Part shown: positions 17,579 to 26,522 of the stretch, one piece after another | Layout: every line of letters begins with the position of its first letter | Position numbering within the stretch: the first letter of the stretch is position 1 | From: Halobacteriales archaeon QS_9_68_17 | GTDB lineage: Archaea; Halobacteriota; Halobacteria; Halobacteriales; Natronoarchaeaceae | Length of the DNA stretch: 48,851 bases | Direction of reading: 5' to 3' | Assembly: GCA_003023565.1 (NCBI GenBank) | Contig: PXSA01000028.1 | Coordinates: 1 to 48,851, forward strand | Made by a program: the position numbers and the translations under genes | The notes under the pieces: model-generated | Seen by the model: only the letters and a program-made list of their open reading frames with translations | Databases searched by the model: none | Told to the model about the DNA's origin: nothing

Positions 17579-18403
17579 TCAGGCCAGTTTCTCCAGCGCC
17601 CGGAAGAAGTCGACCGACGGACCGGCGATCCGTACGGGGCAGTCGGCCGTCGTGATCCGGACCGTCTCCGGCAGGGCGAGCCGTTGCTGTCTCCGCCCGT
17701 CGCTGATCGCGTAGCCGGCGGGCGCGTCCGCGACTCGCACCGTCACCTCGCAGTCGTCGCTCGCGACCAGCGGCGGCATCCCCTCGGCGGCGCACATCTC
17801 CGTGACCACCAGCGCGTCCAGGTCCGGGCGGACAAGCGGTCCACCCTCGCTCAGGTTGTACGCCGTACTCCCGGTCCGGGTCGCGACCAGCACGCCGTCG
17901 GCGTGTCCGTCGATGTACGTCGCGCCGTCGACCTCGACGGTTATCTCGGCTCCGTTGCCCGGTCCCCGCTGTTCGCCCTGCACGACCACCTCGTTGATCG
18001 ACGGTTCGAGCGCCCAGCCGTCGCCCTCCGCCTGCAGCCGGGGGACTTCGCGGTATCTGACCTCGCCCGTCTCGCGGAGGTGGTCGACCGCGTCCTCGAC
18101 GGCGTCGACGGCGTCCGCCGGGGAGACGGCGTTCAGGAACCCGACCTCGCCGAGGTTGACGCCCATGATCGGGGTCGACCCGGCACCGCGGGCCGCGTAC
18201 AGGAAGGTCCCGTCGCCCCCGATGCTCACGACGAGGTCGCGCTCGCGCATCCGCTCGACCGACACGCCGTCGACGGGGAGGTGTTCGGCGGTCGCCTCGT
18301 CGACGAACGCGTCGACGCCGTCAGCCCGGAGCGTGCTCCGGATCTCCTCGGCGAGTCCCGCGGCGCGCTCGTTCCCCTTCTGGGCGACGATACCGACGTC
18401 CAT
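17579..18403 (-). CDS. nadK: NAD kinase
   Basis: Phosphorylates NAD to NADP. 274 residues. The nucleotide motif [14 protein letters not shown] (GGDGT) is near residue 60; the NAD-binding block [16 protein letters not shown] and the catalytic-loop region [22 protein letters not shown] are complete. The ATG at 18401-18403 ([14 protein letters not shown]) is chosen because the in-frame extension to 18448 is basic and unlike the family. It is divergent from the broken KaiC-like gene. The NAD operon lies about 15 kb away. Confidence 0.93.
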   Translation of the reverse strand: MDVGIVAQKGNERAAGLAEEIRSTLRADGVDAFVDEATAEHLPVDGVSVERMRERDLVVSIGGDGTFLYAARGAGSTPIMGVNLGEVGFLNAVSPADAVDAVEDAVDHLRETGEVRYREVPRLQAEGDGWALEPSINEVVVQGEQRGPGNGAEITVEVDGATYIDGHADGVLVATRTGSTAYNLSEGGPLVRPDLDALVVTEMCAAEGMPPLVASDDCEVTVRVADAPAGYAISDGRRQQRLALPETVRITTADCPVRIAGPSVDFFRALEKLA

Positions 18404-18614
18404 GCAACGGCGTTGCCGGCGCTGGGTGAAAAACTCCCCGTTGGGCAACAGGGTTATTTGTTCTCAGTGGCGTAGACATTCGTATCACACGCGCGACCCG
18501 TCAGGGCTGCGCTACTCGTCTCGACATGGAACCGAGCACACTCCGTGCGAACCCGGTGCGCGCCGCCGCTACCGGCGGGACTGTCCGCCGGTCCGGCGAC
18601 GCGGGGTGGTCGGC

Positions 18615-19633
18615 GTGAGCAACGAGATGGAGGACTGGTTCGAACGCGCGATCCAGAGCGAGGAGGGGGCGGCGGGAGACGACACCGACATCGATGCTGA
18701 CGGCACCGACGCCGACGGCACCGAGGCCGACCCGACGGCCGCCTCGACAGACGAGGGCTTCGAGTCGGGCGATCCGACGGACGAGAGCGATCCCGCGGGC
18801 GACGGCGACGTGCCGGACGATCCGTTCCCCGAAGACGACGGCGCTCGGCGTCGACGGCGACCCCGCGGCCGACGACGGGGTCGGGACGGACGACGGCCTC
18901 GACGGCGGCGACTTCGGTATGGGCGGCGACGACTTCGGTATGGGCGGTGCCGCCGGCCTCGCCGACGAGTTCGACGACGAGGACTTCGAGTCCGAACTCT
19001 CCCGCATCGAACTCGGCATCGAGGGGTTGGACGACATGATTCAGGGCGGCGTCCCCGAGCGCTCCCTGATGGTCACCATCGGTAGCGCCGGGACCGGGAA
19101 GACCACCTTCGGCCTACAGTTTCTCAACCACGTGCTCGAACAGGGCGAGCGAGCAGTGTACATCACGCTGGAGGAGAGCGACCAGCGCGTCATCAACAGC
19201 GCGACCGAGAAGGGGTACGCCTTCGACGAGTACGTCGACGAGGGCCGCCTCGCCGTCGTCGACATCGACCCCGTCGAGATGGCCAACAGCCTCACTTCGA
19301 TCCGGAGCGAACTCCCTCGACTCGTCGACGAGTTCGGCGCGAGCCGGCTCGTAGATATACGACTTCACGAAGAGCCTGAAGAACGCCGGCGTGACGACGA
19401 TGCTGACCAGCGAGGCGAGCGAGGACAACGCCTACGCCTCCCGTCACGGCATCGTCGAGTACCTCACCGACGCCGTGTTCGTCCTCCAGTACGTCCGCCC
19501 CTCGGACTTCCGGGAGACCCGCCTCGCCGTCGAGATCCAGAAGATCCGCGACGCCAACCACTCCCGCGAGACCAAGCCCTACGAGATCACTAACGAGGGC
19601 CTGAGCGTCTACCGGCAGGCGAACATCTTCTGA
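18615..19633 (+). pseudogene. KaiC-like RecA-superfamily ATPase, broken
   Basis: A GTG at 18615 starts SNEMEDWFERAIQSEEG and an acidic low-complexity region. Near 18840 the frame shifts by one. The new frame carries SELSRIELGIEGLDDMIQGG, Walker A GSAGTGKTTFGLQFL and VYITLEESDQRVINSATEKG. At about 19355, after GASRLV, it shifts again into YDFTKSLKNAGVTTMLTSEA and a normal C-terminus. KaiC-family proteins have a Walker B strand and about 20 residues at that junction (V-V-D-S-x-S). They are missing, so the second break is a deletion rather than a read error. Confidence 0.75.
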
Positions 19634-20049
19634 ACGAGCTTTTGCGCTGTCGTTCGGAAATCGCTCTGCGATTTCCGTGATGACGAGACGGCGGAGCCGT
19701 CTCGATCACGGCGTGACGAGCGGTCCGCCGCGGGCGGACACGCTTGCAGTCATCGGCGAAAGTTCGACGAAATCCTCTTTCTCCTCGCTCGCTACGCTCG
19801 CGCCGTTCAGTCGTCGGACCGTCCCGAGAAGTGCGCTGCACTTCTCGTGGGCTGCGAAAACCGCCTCGCGATCTTCGAACGCTCACTCGCCGCACTCGTT
19901 CGCTCGCGGCTGCAGTGCGTGCGGACCGCCTGCCCTTCCCCGGCTCCCGGGACGCTCGGCGCGTGGCCTCGCGTCGCGCTCCCGGCCGCGGAGTTCGGAA
20001 ACCGTTCTCCCACCGTACACGTCAGTCACCCCGTGTACTCGCCTCGTCC
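19634..20049. other. Non-coding stretch between the KaiC-like relic and herA
   Basis: No credible coding sequence. The first half is occupied by a run of short palindromes listed separately; the rest shows only repeats of short CGCTCG-like words common in haloarchaeal spacers. Confidence 0.6.
19655..19847. repeat. Cluster of triplet-loop palindromes
   Basis: Four perfect hairpins, each with a three-base loop: 19655-19677 (arm CGGAAATCGC, loop TCT); 19684-19704 (arm CGAGACGGC, loop GGA, extended by an outer pair of arms CCGTGAT/ATCACGG at 19675 and 19705); 19723-19739 (arm GTCCGCC, loop GCG); 19825-19847 (arm CGAGAAGTGC, loop GCT). The arm sequences are unrelated. There is no T-tract, so simple terminators are unlikely. 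Confidence 0.8.
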
Positions 20050-21999
20050 TTACTCTCGCCCGTGTTTCGTGAGGCACTTCGAGAGGCCGATGAGTTCGAC
20101 GGGTTCCGAGTTGTCCGGCGAGTAGACGACCATCTGGCCCTTCTCCATGTACGGCACCTTCCCCTCCAGGCTCGAGGGGATGTTCACCGAGGAGATGGCG
20201 TCCTCGTCGCCGAGGTTGAGGACGACGGTGGTGTTTATCTGCTTGAACACTGAGTCGGCGATGTCCTGCGGGTCCTGCGTGATGAGGAACAGGCCGAGGC
20301 GCTCCTTGCGGCCCTGCTTCGCCGCGTCGGTGAACTTGCCGATCACCTTGCGGGCCTGCACGCTCTCGGCGTCGGTGAGGAAGTTGTGCGCCTCGTCCAT
20401 CCCGACGACCAGCGGCGTCTCCTTGATGCGGTCGTACGTCGGCGCGTTCGACAGCTTCTGGTCGATGAGCAGGCTGGACACCGCGAGGACGATGACCTCC
20501 GTCGCCCGCGTGTCGTTGACGTGGTAGGTGGGGACGACGGTGAGGCCGCCGGGGCGGACGAGTTCCGACACCAGGTCCGTGATGGGGCGGGCGTCGGCGT
20601 CGAACACGTCGCCGAACCCGCGGACGCGCCGCGTGACGGCGTCGAACGTCGCCTCGTGGACGCGGCCGCTCTCGTCGAGTTCCTCCCGCAGCGCCGGGTC
20701 GTCGAGGAACGAGCGGAACTGGTCGTACGTGCCCTCGTCGCCGTACTGCCGGAAGAAGCGGTCGACCAGCACGTCCAGCGCGTTGAACTGGTTGTCGTTC
20801 AGGCTTCCGCCGGCGATGAGCCAGCGGTTCGACCGCACCATCGAGAACGGTATCGTGAACTCCACCTGCTCGGCGCGGTGGTGGTCGGCCCCGTAACTCG
20901 TCCCGTCGACGACCGGGACCAGCGCCTTCGTGTCGTCGTGCCCGCCGTGGGCGACCCCCTCGCGTTCGTAGCGCCGCCGGTCCTCGGCGGTGATCTCGGG
21001 GTTGTCGTCGTGCATCTGCGCGTACTCGTCCTGTGGGTCGAACTGCACGACGGCGGCGCGGGCCTGCCGGCCGTCCTCCATGTCGTAGGTCCGCTCCTCG
21101 TCCAGGAACTGCCGCAGGACGTTCTTCGAGGCGTGGGTCTTTCCGGACCCCGTCCCGCCGGCGACCAGCGTGTGCCGGAAGGCGAGCGGGTCGCCGTCCT
21201 CGTAGTCGTCTTTCAGGCGGTAGTCGATGGTCGGCGGCTCCGCCGCCGTCCGGACCTTCTCGCCGCCGACCGAGAGGTGCCCGAGGAAGACGCCGTCGTC
21301 CGGCATCTTCAGCCCCGTCTTGATCTCGGAGGCGTCGGTCGCCTCCCGGACCGGCGTCTCGGGTTTCGGCACGCGGTCGGTCATCCGCCGCTTCAGTTCG
21401 CCGTCGTCTCGCGGCTCACCGCCGCTCGGCGTTTCCGCGGAGTCTCGGGAGACTTCGTCTCCCGATGGTCGGGAACCCTCCGATTTCCCTTGACGTTGCT
21501 CCGCGCTTTCCTCGTAGAGGACCGCGACTGGCTCCAGCGACGCGAGGAACTTGTAGTCGGCCTCGTCGATGCCGTCCTTGCGCATCGCGCGCCGGGCGTG
21601 GATCTCGGTCGCGTCGTCACTCGCGTACTCCTGGACGTACTCGAGCGCGGTGATCCGACAGAACAACTTCTCGCCGGTCGAGGCCCCGCGCCCGCCCTCG
21701 TTCGGGTAGGGGACGAGCAGGTACTTCCCGATGCGGACGTTCGGGCGGTTGTCCGCGGTGACGTACGCCCGCAGGGTGGTCTCGTCTTCCGCCTCGCCGA
21801 TGCAGAGCCCCTCGGAGACGGCGACCGTCCCGATGCCCCGGTCCTCGCCGGCGACGGTCGCGTCGACCTCCTCGAACGCGTCGGCGTCCGCGCTCGCATC
21901 GCCGTCCGCGGACGCCCCGTTCCCCGATACGTCGGCGGAGGACGGCTCCTCCGCGTCGTCGTCGGGGTCGTACTCGGTGTAATCTCCCAGGTCGGCCAT
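20050..21999 (-). CDS. herA: HerA-type DNA translocase/ATPase
   Basis: Hexameric FtsK/HerA-family ATPase that partners NurA in end resection during recombinational repair. 649 residues from ATG 21999 (MADLGDYTEYDPDDD). An acidic N-terminal tail and HAS-like beta domain precede Walker A AGGTGSGKTHASKNVL (about residue 285) and Walker B PLVVGMDEAHNFL. The sensor region ITQDPQDIADSVFKQ and the C-terminal brace follow. Between VAVLYEE and DDGELKRRMTDRV is a linker of about 35 residues rich in S, E and G, whose DNA holds a palindrome (21445-21465). nurA lies 1 kb away on the same strand. Confidence 0.9.
   Translation of the reverse strand: MADLGDYTEYDPDDDAEEPSSADVSGNGASADGDASADADAFEEVDATVAGEDRGIGTVAVSEGLCIGEAEDETTLRAYVTADNRPNVRIGKYLLVPYPNEGGRGASTGEKLFCRITALEYVQEYASDDATEIHARRAMRKDGIDEADYKFLASLEPVAVLYEESAEQRQGKSEGSRPSGDEVSRDSAETPSGGEPRDDGELKRRMTDRVPKPETPVREATDASEIKTGLKMPDDGVFLGHLSVGGEKVRTAAEPPTIDYRLKDDYEDGDPLAFRHTLVAGGTGSGKTHASKNVLRQFLDEERTYDMEDGRQARAAVVQFDPQDEYAQMHDDNPEITAEDRRRYEREGVAHGGHDDTKALVPVVDGTSYGADHHRAEQVEFTIPFSMVRSNRWLIAGGSLNDNQFNALDVLVDRFFRQYGDEGTYDQFRSFLDDPALREELDESGRVHEATFDAVTRRVRGFGDVFDADARPITDLVSELVRPGGLTVVPTYHVNDTRATEVIVLAVSSLLIDQKLSNAPTYDRIKETPLVVGMDEAHNFLTDAESVQARKVIGKFTDAAKQGRKERLGLFLITQDPQDIADSVFKQINTTVVLNLGDEDAISSVNIPSSLEGKVPYMEKGQMVVYSPDNSEPVELIGLSKCLTKHGRE
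21445..21465. repeat. Triplet-loop palindrome inside herA
   Basis: Arm TCGGGAGAC, loop TTC, perfect 9-bp stem, located in the extra linker of HerA without breaking the frame. Confidence 0.7.
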
Positions 22000-22138
22000 A
22001 CGCCTGACATGCGAACCCGCTGTTAAAACCTTTCCCACGTGCGGCGGGCGGACCGGTGGACCGCGACTGGATCCGAGGGGCTCTCCACCGATTCGGCGCA
22101 CCCGTGGCCTTATTCGTTCCCCGTCCTTACTGTGTGTT

Positions 22139-22483
22139 ATGCTACTAGTTCGCGGCCGCGCCGGCGGCACCGAGCTGACCGGCACCGTGTACGAGCGGGG
22201 CGAGCGCGCGCCGTCGTTCAAGGGCGCGCCCGACGAGGACGCCCCGTACGTCTGGGTTTGCGACGAGTTCTACGAGGTGGAGAGCGGCGGCACCACGCAG
22301 GAGGTGAACGGCCGCGAGCTACGGATCGCCTTCGAGTCGCCGATGCCGCGGGGGTTCGACACCCGCGAGCAGGCGCTCGCGGCGGCGAAAGACCACGTCC
22401 GAACGCAGTTCGCCCGCATCGGCGTCGACGGCGGCGACGTCGAGATAGAGGTCCAGAAAGAGGAGCCCGGCGCGGAGGTGTAG
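22139..22483 (+). CDS. Conserved haloarchaeal hypothetical protein (DUF7113-like)
   Basis: 114 acidic residues without signal peptide or membrane segment. MLLVRGRAGGTELTGTVYER is followed by PYVWVCDEFYEVESGG and a C-terminal helix with EQALAAAKDHVRTQFARIGV. It looks like a small cytoplasmic alpha/beta protein of the conserved haloarchaeal type that I associate with DUF7113; that label is from memory. It is divergent from herA, sitting between herA and nurA, so a link to repair is possible but unproven. Confidence 0.75.
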   Translation: MLLVRGRAGGTELTGTVYERGERAPSFKGAPDEDAPYVWVCDEFYEVESGGTTQEVNGRELRIAFESPMPRGFDTREQALAAAKDHVRTQFARIGVDGGDVEIEVQKEEPGAEV

Positions 22484-22513
22484 GACGATAATCGGGGCAG
22501 GGGTCTCACTTCT

Positions 22514-22951
22514 TCACCGCGGCGTCGCCCGGTACGCCGCCTCGGTCCGGGACTCGTAGTCCGCCCGGTCGTCGGGCGTGTAGTCGGCGATCTGTCACTC
22601 GAACACGGACTCCCACGCGCCGCCGTCGTCTCTCATCACCGCGAACGACGTCCGCCCGCATCGACAACCGATTCGCCCGATCGGCCGTATCTTCCCGTCC
22701 GGCCACTGCTCCGCGCCGCAGTGCTCGCACTCCGCGACCACTCTGCGGGGCGCATCGCTCGTCACGTTCGGAACGGCCAGGCGCGGACCCGGCCCGCGGT
22801 CCGACGCCGTCGACCCGACTCCCTCTTCGTCCTCCGGAACGGCGAAGTCGCGTCCACCGCACTCACAGCAGCCACCCTCGGCGAGCGGTTCGGCGGCAGC
22901 GCCGTCGCGTACGCCCGGTTGTCGGTGCCCGCAGTCGTTGCGTTCTCCCAT
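22514..22951 (-). CDS. Zinc-ribbon protein with possible in-frame stop
   Basis: From ATG 22951, 118 residues run to a TGA at 22595-22597. Cysteine pairs are visible at CCECGG, CEHCG and CRCG, indicating one or two zinc ribbons (for example RVVAECEHCGAEQWPDGK and IGCRCGRTSFAVM). After the TGA the same frame stays open for 26 more acidic, protein-like codons (IADYTPDDRADYESRTEAAY) to a second TGA at 22514. Either the protein ends at 22595 or a nonsense mutation shortened it. The coordinates here span the longer frame. It lies just downstream of nurA on the same strand. Confidence 0.6.
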
Positions 22952-23034
22952 TACTTGTTTCGATCGAAACACCCGACACTCGCCGCGGTCGAGCGTTGCA
23001 CCGACCGCCTGTCCCGCGGTCGAACGTCTGCCGG

Positions 23035-24144
23035 TCACTCGTCCCGCCAGCGAACGTCGTCGTAAGTCCGCAGTTCCTCGGAGTCGAGGCGATCCTCGAA
23101 CGTCCGGCGGAGCGACCGCTTCTCCTCCCGACTGATCCGGGCCAGCGCGTCGGCTTTGTGGACGGCCGCTGGCGGGCCGCGGGTCCCGTCGTCGCCGGCG
23201 AACGCGTACGGCGCTTCGACCTTGTACAGCACGTCCTCTCGCGGGTCGTAAACGACGAAGAACGTCACCTCGTACGCTTCGGGGTTCATCTCGCGGTCGA
23301 TGCCGAGCGCGTCGCCGTCCGCGGCGAGCGTTCGGTCGGAGCCGCCGCGCGAGACGAACCAGTCGGTGAAGGTCAACTGGTCCGTCCGCCGTCCGTCGCC
23401 GTTCGACGCCGCCCCGTCCGGCTCGCGCTCCAGCAGGCGCGTGAAGAACGCGGTGTCGTCGACCCACGGCGCGGGCGCGCCCTTCTCGCTCGCGACCCGG
23501 GTGATCAGCTTCGCCGAGGGGTTCTTCACGAAGCCGACGAGCGGCGTCCCCTCGTCGGCGAACCGCTCGACGAGGCGGACGTAGTTCTCGACGATCGCGC
23601 GGGGCTTCGCGTCGTGGGTCAGCTCTCGAAGCTCCGCGTCGCGGTCCTGCCAGTTCAGCAGTTCCTTCGGGTACAGCGGCCCGTCCAGCACGAGGAGGTC
23701 GGACACCGCCTCGGCGTGTTCCAGCGCGTGACTGCTCTCGGCGAGATACAGCGCCAGCGCGTGGACGACCCCTTCGGTGAACCGGCTGACCCGCGGCGCT
23801 TGCAGGACGCGCCGACGGCTGTACCCCTCGTCGTAGCGCACCCAGTCCTCGGGCAACTGGACGGTCACGTCGCTCGCGTGGACGGTCGCGACGAGGCTCC
23901 GCGACCGGTGGAGGTCGAGGTCCGAGGGGCACCCGCTCATCGCTGCCTGGGCCACGTCCAGCACGAGGCCGTTCTTGAACGTCGTCGGGTTGATCGTTCC
24001 CGAGTCGAGGCCGTGGACGGTGGGAAACGGCGGGTCCTGTAGCGCCGCGGCCTCCACGTCGATACAGCGCCGGCGCAGGTCGTCGACCGGTTCGACCACC
24101 CGCCGGCCGTCGTGGACCAGCGGGTCGAGGTAGTTCTCCCACAC
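23035..24144 (-). CDS. nurA: NurA nuclease, N-terminus apparently shortened
   Basis: 5'-3' nuclease partner of HerA in DNA end processing. 369 residues from a GTG at 24142-24144. The core motif VHGLDSGTINPTTFKNGLVL contains the first metal-binding aspartate; VSDLLVLDGPLYPKELLNW holds the second, and LVGFVKNPSAKLI and the C-terminal VTFFVVYDPREDVLYKVEAP follow. The in-frame codons just upstream (RDLAADV) still look like NurA but end at a stop four codons earlier, so the family's first 20-30 residues seem to be missing. The gene abuts the ABC permease. Activity is therefore uncertain. Confidence 0.8.
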   Translation of the reverse strand: MWENYLDPLVHDGRRVVEPVDDLRRRCIDVEAAALQDPPFPTVHGLDSGTINPTTFKNGLVLDVAQAAMSGCPSDLDLHRSRSLVATVHASDVTVQLPEDWVRYDEGYSRRRVLQAPRVSRFTEGVVHALALYLAESSHALEHAEAVSDLLVLDGPLYPKELLNWQDRDAELRELTHDAKPRAIVENYVRLVERFADEGTPLVGFVKNPSAKLITRVASEKGAPAPWVDDTAFFTRLLEREPDGAASNGDGRRTDQLTFTDWFVSRGGSDRTLAADGDALGIDREMNPEAYEVTFFVVYDPREDVLYKVEAPYAFAGDDGTRGPPAAVHKADALARISREEKRSLRRTFEDRLDSEELRTYDDVRWRDE

Positions 24145-24211
24145 GTCGGCCGCGAGGTCCCGGTGGCACCCTCATTCGGGTCGACCGAGAAAAAGCCAGC
24201 GGTCGGCGGCG

Positions 24212-25282
24212 TCAGTCCTCGCCGGACTCGTAGTGGTCGCCGGCGGCCTCGGGGATGCGGGTCTTGCCGACCAGCGCGAGCACGACGATGACCGTCACGA
24301 ACGGGATCGTCCGGATCAGCGAGTCGGGCACCGCGAACACGCCGACGGTCTGGAGGCGGATCTGGATCGCGTCCAGCCCCGCGAACAGGAACGTCGACAG
24401 CATCGCGCCGATGGGGTTGTAGTTGCCGAACAGATACGCCACGATGGCGATGAAGCCCTTCCCGTTGACCATCGTCGGGCCGTTCCCGGTGAACTGCCCG
24501 ATGTTGAACGCGAGCGACGCGCCGCCCATCCCCGAGAGCACGCCCGAGAGCAGGACGGCCGCGTAGCGCACGCGGGAGACGGTCACGCCCGCGGTGTCGA
24601 GCGCCTTCGGGTTCTCGCCCGCGGCGCGCACCCACCGGCCGAACGAGGTCCGGTTGAGGGTGTACCAGCAGACGGCCACCGCGAGGAACATCAGATAGAC
24701 CGCGGGCGTCGCGTCGAACAGCGCGCCGAAGACCGGGATCTCGGCGAGCACGGGGACGGTGATGGTGCTGAACGACTGAACGCTCGCGGTGTTCGGCCCG
24801 TTGTAGATGACCTGCGAGGTGAAAGGGGCGAGACCGAGCGCGATGAGCCAGACGGCCAGTCCCGCGATGATCTGGTCGGCGCGGAACTCGATGCAGACGA
24901 CGGCGAAGACGGCGGCGAGCAGCGTCGAGGAGACGACCCCGACCAGGAACCCCGCCCAGAGCGACCCCGTCACGTCCGTGCCGTAGACGGCGGCGAACGC
25001 CGAGATGATCAGCAGCCCTTCGAGACCGATGTTGATGACCCCGGACTTCTCGGCGAAGATCCCGCCGAGCGCGGCGAAGACGATGGGTGCCGCGAGACGC
25101 AGGGTGCTCGACAGCGCGGACTTCGAGGCGATGATCCCGAACAGGGCCGCCGCGTCCGACCCCGGCGCGACGACGGAGACGACCCCAAGCCCCGCCAGAG
25201 CGAACACGGCGACGATGGCGATGACGGTGCGTCCCGAGAGGCCGCCGAACCGGTCGGCCAGTCCGCCCATCTCCTCAGTCAT
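24212..25282 (-). CDS. BMP/nucleoside-type ABC transporter permease (second subunit)
   Basis: A 356-residue membrane permease of the BPD_transp_2/YufQ-like group, with eight or more hydrophobic segments. The conserved stretch FAEKSGVINIGLEGLLIISA and the EAA-like region TAGVTVSRVRYAAVLLSGVL are present. The ATG at 25280-25282 overlaps the end of the preceding permease gene by eight bases, showing translational coupling. With the adjacent permease, ATPase relic and lipoprotein it forms an importer for nucleosides or similar purine compounds, by family analogy. Confidence 0.9.
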   Translation of the reverse strand: MTEEMGGLADRFGGLSGRTVIAIVAVFALAGLGVVSVVAPGSDAAALFGIIASKSALSSTLRLAAPIVFAALGGIFAEKSGVINIGLEGLLIISAFAAVYGTDVTGSLWAGFLVGVVSSTLLAAVFAVVCIEFRADQIIAGLAVWLIALGLAPFTSQVIYNGPNTASVQSFSTITVPVLAEIPVFGALFDATPAVYLMFLAVAVCWYTLNRTSFGRWVRAAGENPKALDTAGVTVSRVRYAAVLLSGVLSGMGGASLAFNIGQFTGNGPTMVNGKGFIAIVAYLFGNYNPIGAMLSTFLFAGLDAIQIRLQTVGVFAVPDSLIRTIPFVTVIVVLALVGKTRIPEAAGDHYESGED

Positions 25283-26522
25283 CGTCGGCACCTCCCGCGG
25301 GAGCGGGCGTCTCGCCGTCTCCGGGGCTGGCCAACCGCCGGCCGGCCATCCGGAAGAACTCGGGCATCGCCACGAACAGGATTATCAGGCCCCGGAGGAC
25401 GCCGACCAGCTGTGGCGGGACGTCGGTTGCGAAGTCGACGACGCTCGACCCCGACTTCAAGACGCCGAACAGGAAGGCCGCGAACACCGCGCCGATGGGG
25501 TGGTTGCCGGCGAGAATGGAGACGGTGATGCCGTCGAACCCGTACGACGGGATCCCCGTCTGGAAGTTCCCGAGCACCATCAGCACGTACACCGCGCCGC
25601 CGATGCCGCCGAGCGCGCCCGACAGCGTCAGCGAGGCGACGACGGTCCGGGCGGAGTCGATGCCGCCGTACTCGGCCGCCTCCGGCTGGAGTCCGGACGT
25701 GCGGATGTCGTAGCCGAACGGCGTGTGTTCCAGCAGGTAGTACACCCCGCCGACGAACACGAACGCGACGAGCAGCGCGAGCAGCGAGAAGTCGAGTCGC
25801 GGGTCGAACAGCACGGTCGGGAACGTCGCGTAGTCCGGCAGCGGCACCGTCTGGTTCGCCGCGCTGTCCGGGTCGCCGAAGTAAGCGTTGATGAGATACA
25901 GCGCGACGAGCGAGGCGACGAAGTTGAGCATGATCGTCGTGATGACCTCGTTCGCGTCGGCGTACGCCTTGAGCGCGCCCGGTATCGCGCCGTACAGTCC
26001 GCCCCCGACCGCGCCGACGAACAGGCCGAACGGGATGAGCACGACCGTTCCGACGACGCCCGAGAGGAGGGGAGCGACCCAAAGCACCGCGAGCGCCGAC
26101 GCGAGCGCGCCGACGACTAACTGTCCCTGCGTGCCGATGTTGAAGATGCCGGCACGGAACGCGAGCGCGACGGAGAGACCGGTGAACACGAGCACCGTCG
26201 TCTCGCGGAGCGTGACCGCGAACTGCGGGTTCAGCGGCGACCACCCGCCGCTCAGTGGGTCGCCGAGCGCGCCGAGGAACAGTCGGTCGAACACGAGCAC
26301 AGGGTCGTAACACAGCGTCTGGCCGCCGAGCGTCAGCACCGGCGTCCGGCAGGTCGCGATGAACCCCGAGACGAGGATGATCCCCGTCCCGACGAGTATC
26401 GACAGCGCGAGCGCCGCGAACGCGATGAGAAACCGCTCGCCGGCCGACGCCTCCGTCAGCGCGACCATCGAGTCGCGAAGCCGGTCGATCCGGCCCCCTC
26501 CGTCCCCGTCGCCGGCGCTCAT
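25275..26522 (-). CDS. BMP/nucleoside-type ABC transporter permease (first subunit)
   Basis: A 415-residue permease of the YufP-like type. The N-terminal helix LIAFAALALSILVGTGIILV precedes a short periplasmic insert with two cysteines (TCRTPVLTLGGQTLCYD), then a multi-helix core with FRAGIFNIGTQGQLVVGALA and ANEVITTIMLNFVASLVALY. The C-terminus is an acidic, proline/alanine-rich tail. Start ATG at 26520-26522 overlaps the end of the ATPase gene by a few bases. The frame is intact. Confidence 0.9.
   Translation of the reverse strand: MSAGDGDGGGRIDRLRDSMVALTEASAGERFLIAFAALALSILVGTGIILVSGFIATCRTPVLTLGGQTLCYDPVLVFDRLFLGALGDPLSGGWSPLNPQFAVTLRETTVLVFTGLSVALAFRAGIFNIGTQGQLVVGALASALAVLWVAPLLSGVVGTVVLIPFGLFVGAVGGGLYGAIPGALKAYADANEVITTIMLNFVASLVALYLINAYFGDPDSAANQTVPLPDYATFPTVLFDPRLDFSLLALLVAFVFVGGVYYLLEHTPFGYDIRTSGLQPEAAEYGGIDSARTVVASLTLSGALGGIGGAVYVLMVLGNFQTGIPSYGFDGITVSILAGNHPIGAVFAAFLFGVLKSGSSVVDFATDVPPQLVGVLRGLIILFVAMPEFFRMAGRRLASPGDGETPAPAGGADDD

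Noticed and set aside
18615-19633. Programmed frameshifting in the KaiC-like gene
   Set aside because: The second break also removes the Walker B segment, and no slippery site was seen.
20386-22026. 546-codon open frame antisense to herA
   Set aside because: Composition (V/R/L-rich, few invariant motifs) is that of an antisense shadow; HerA motifs are on the other strand.
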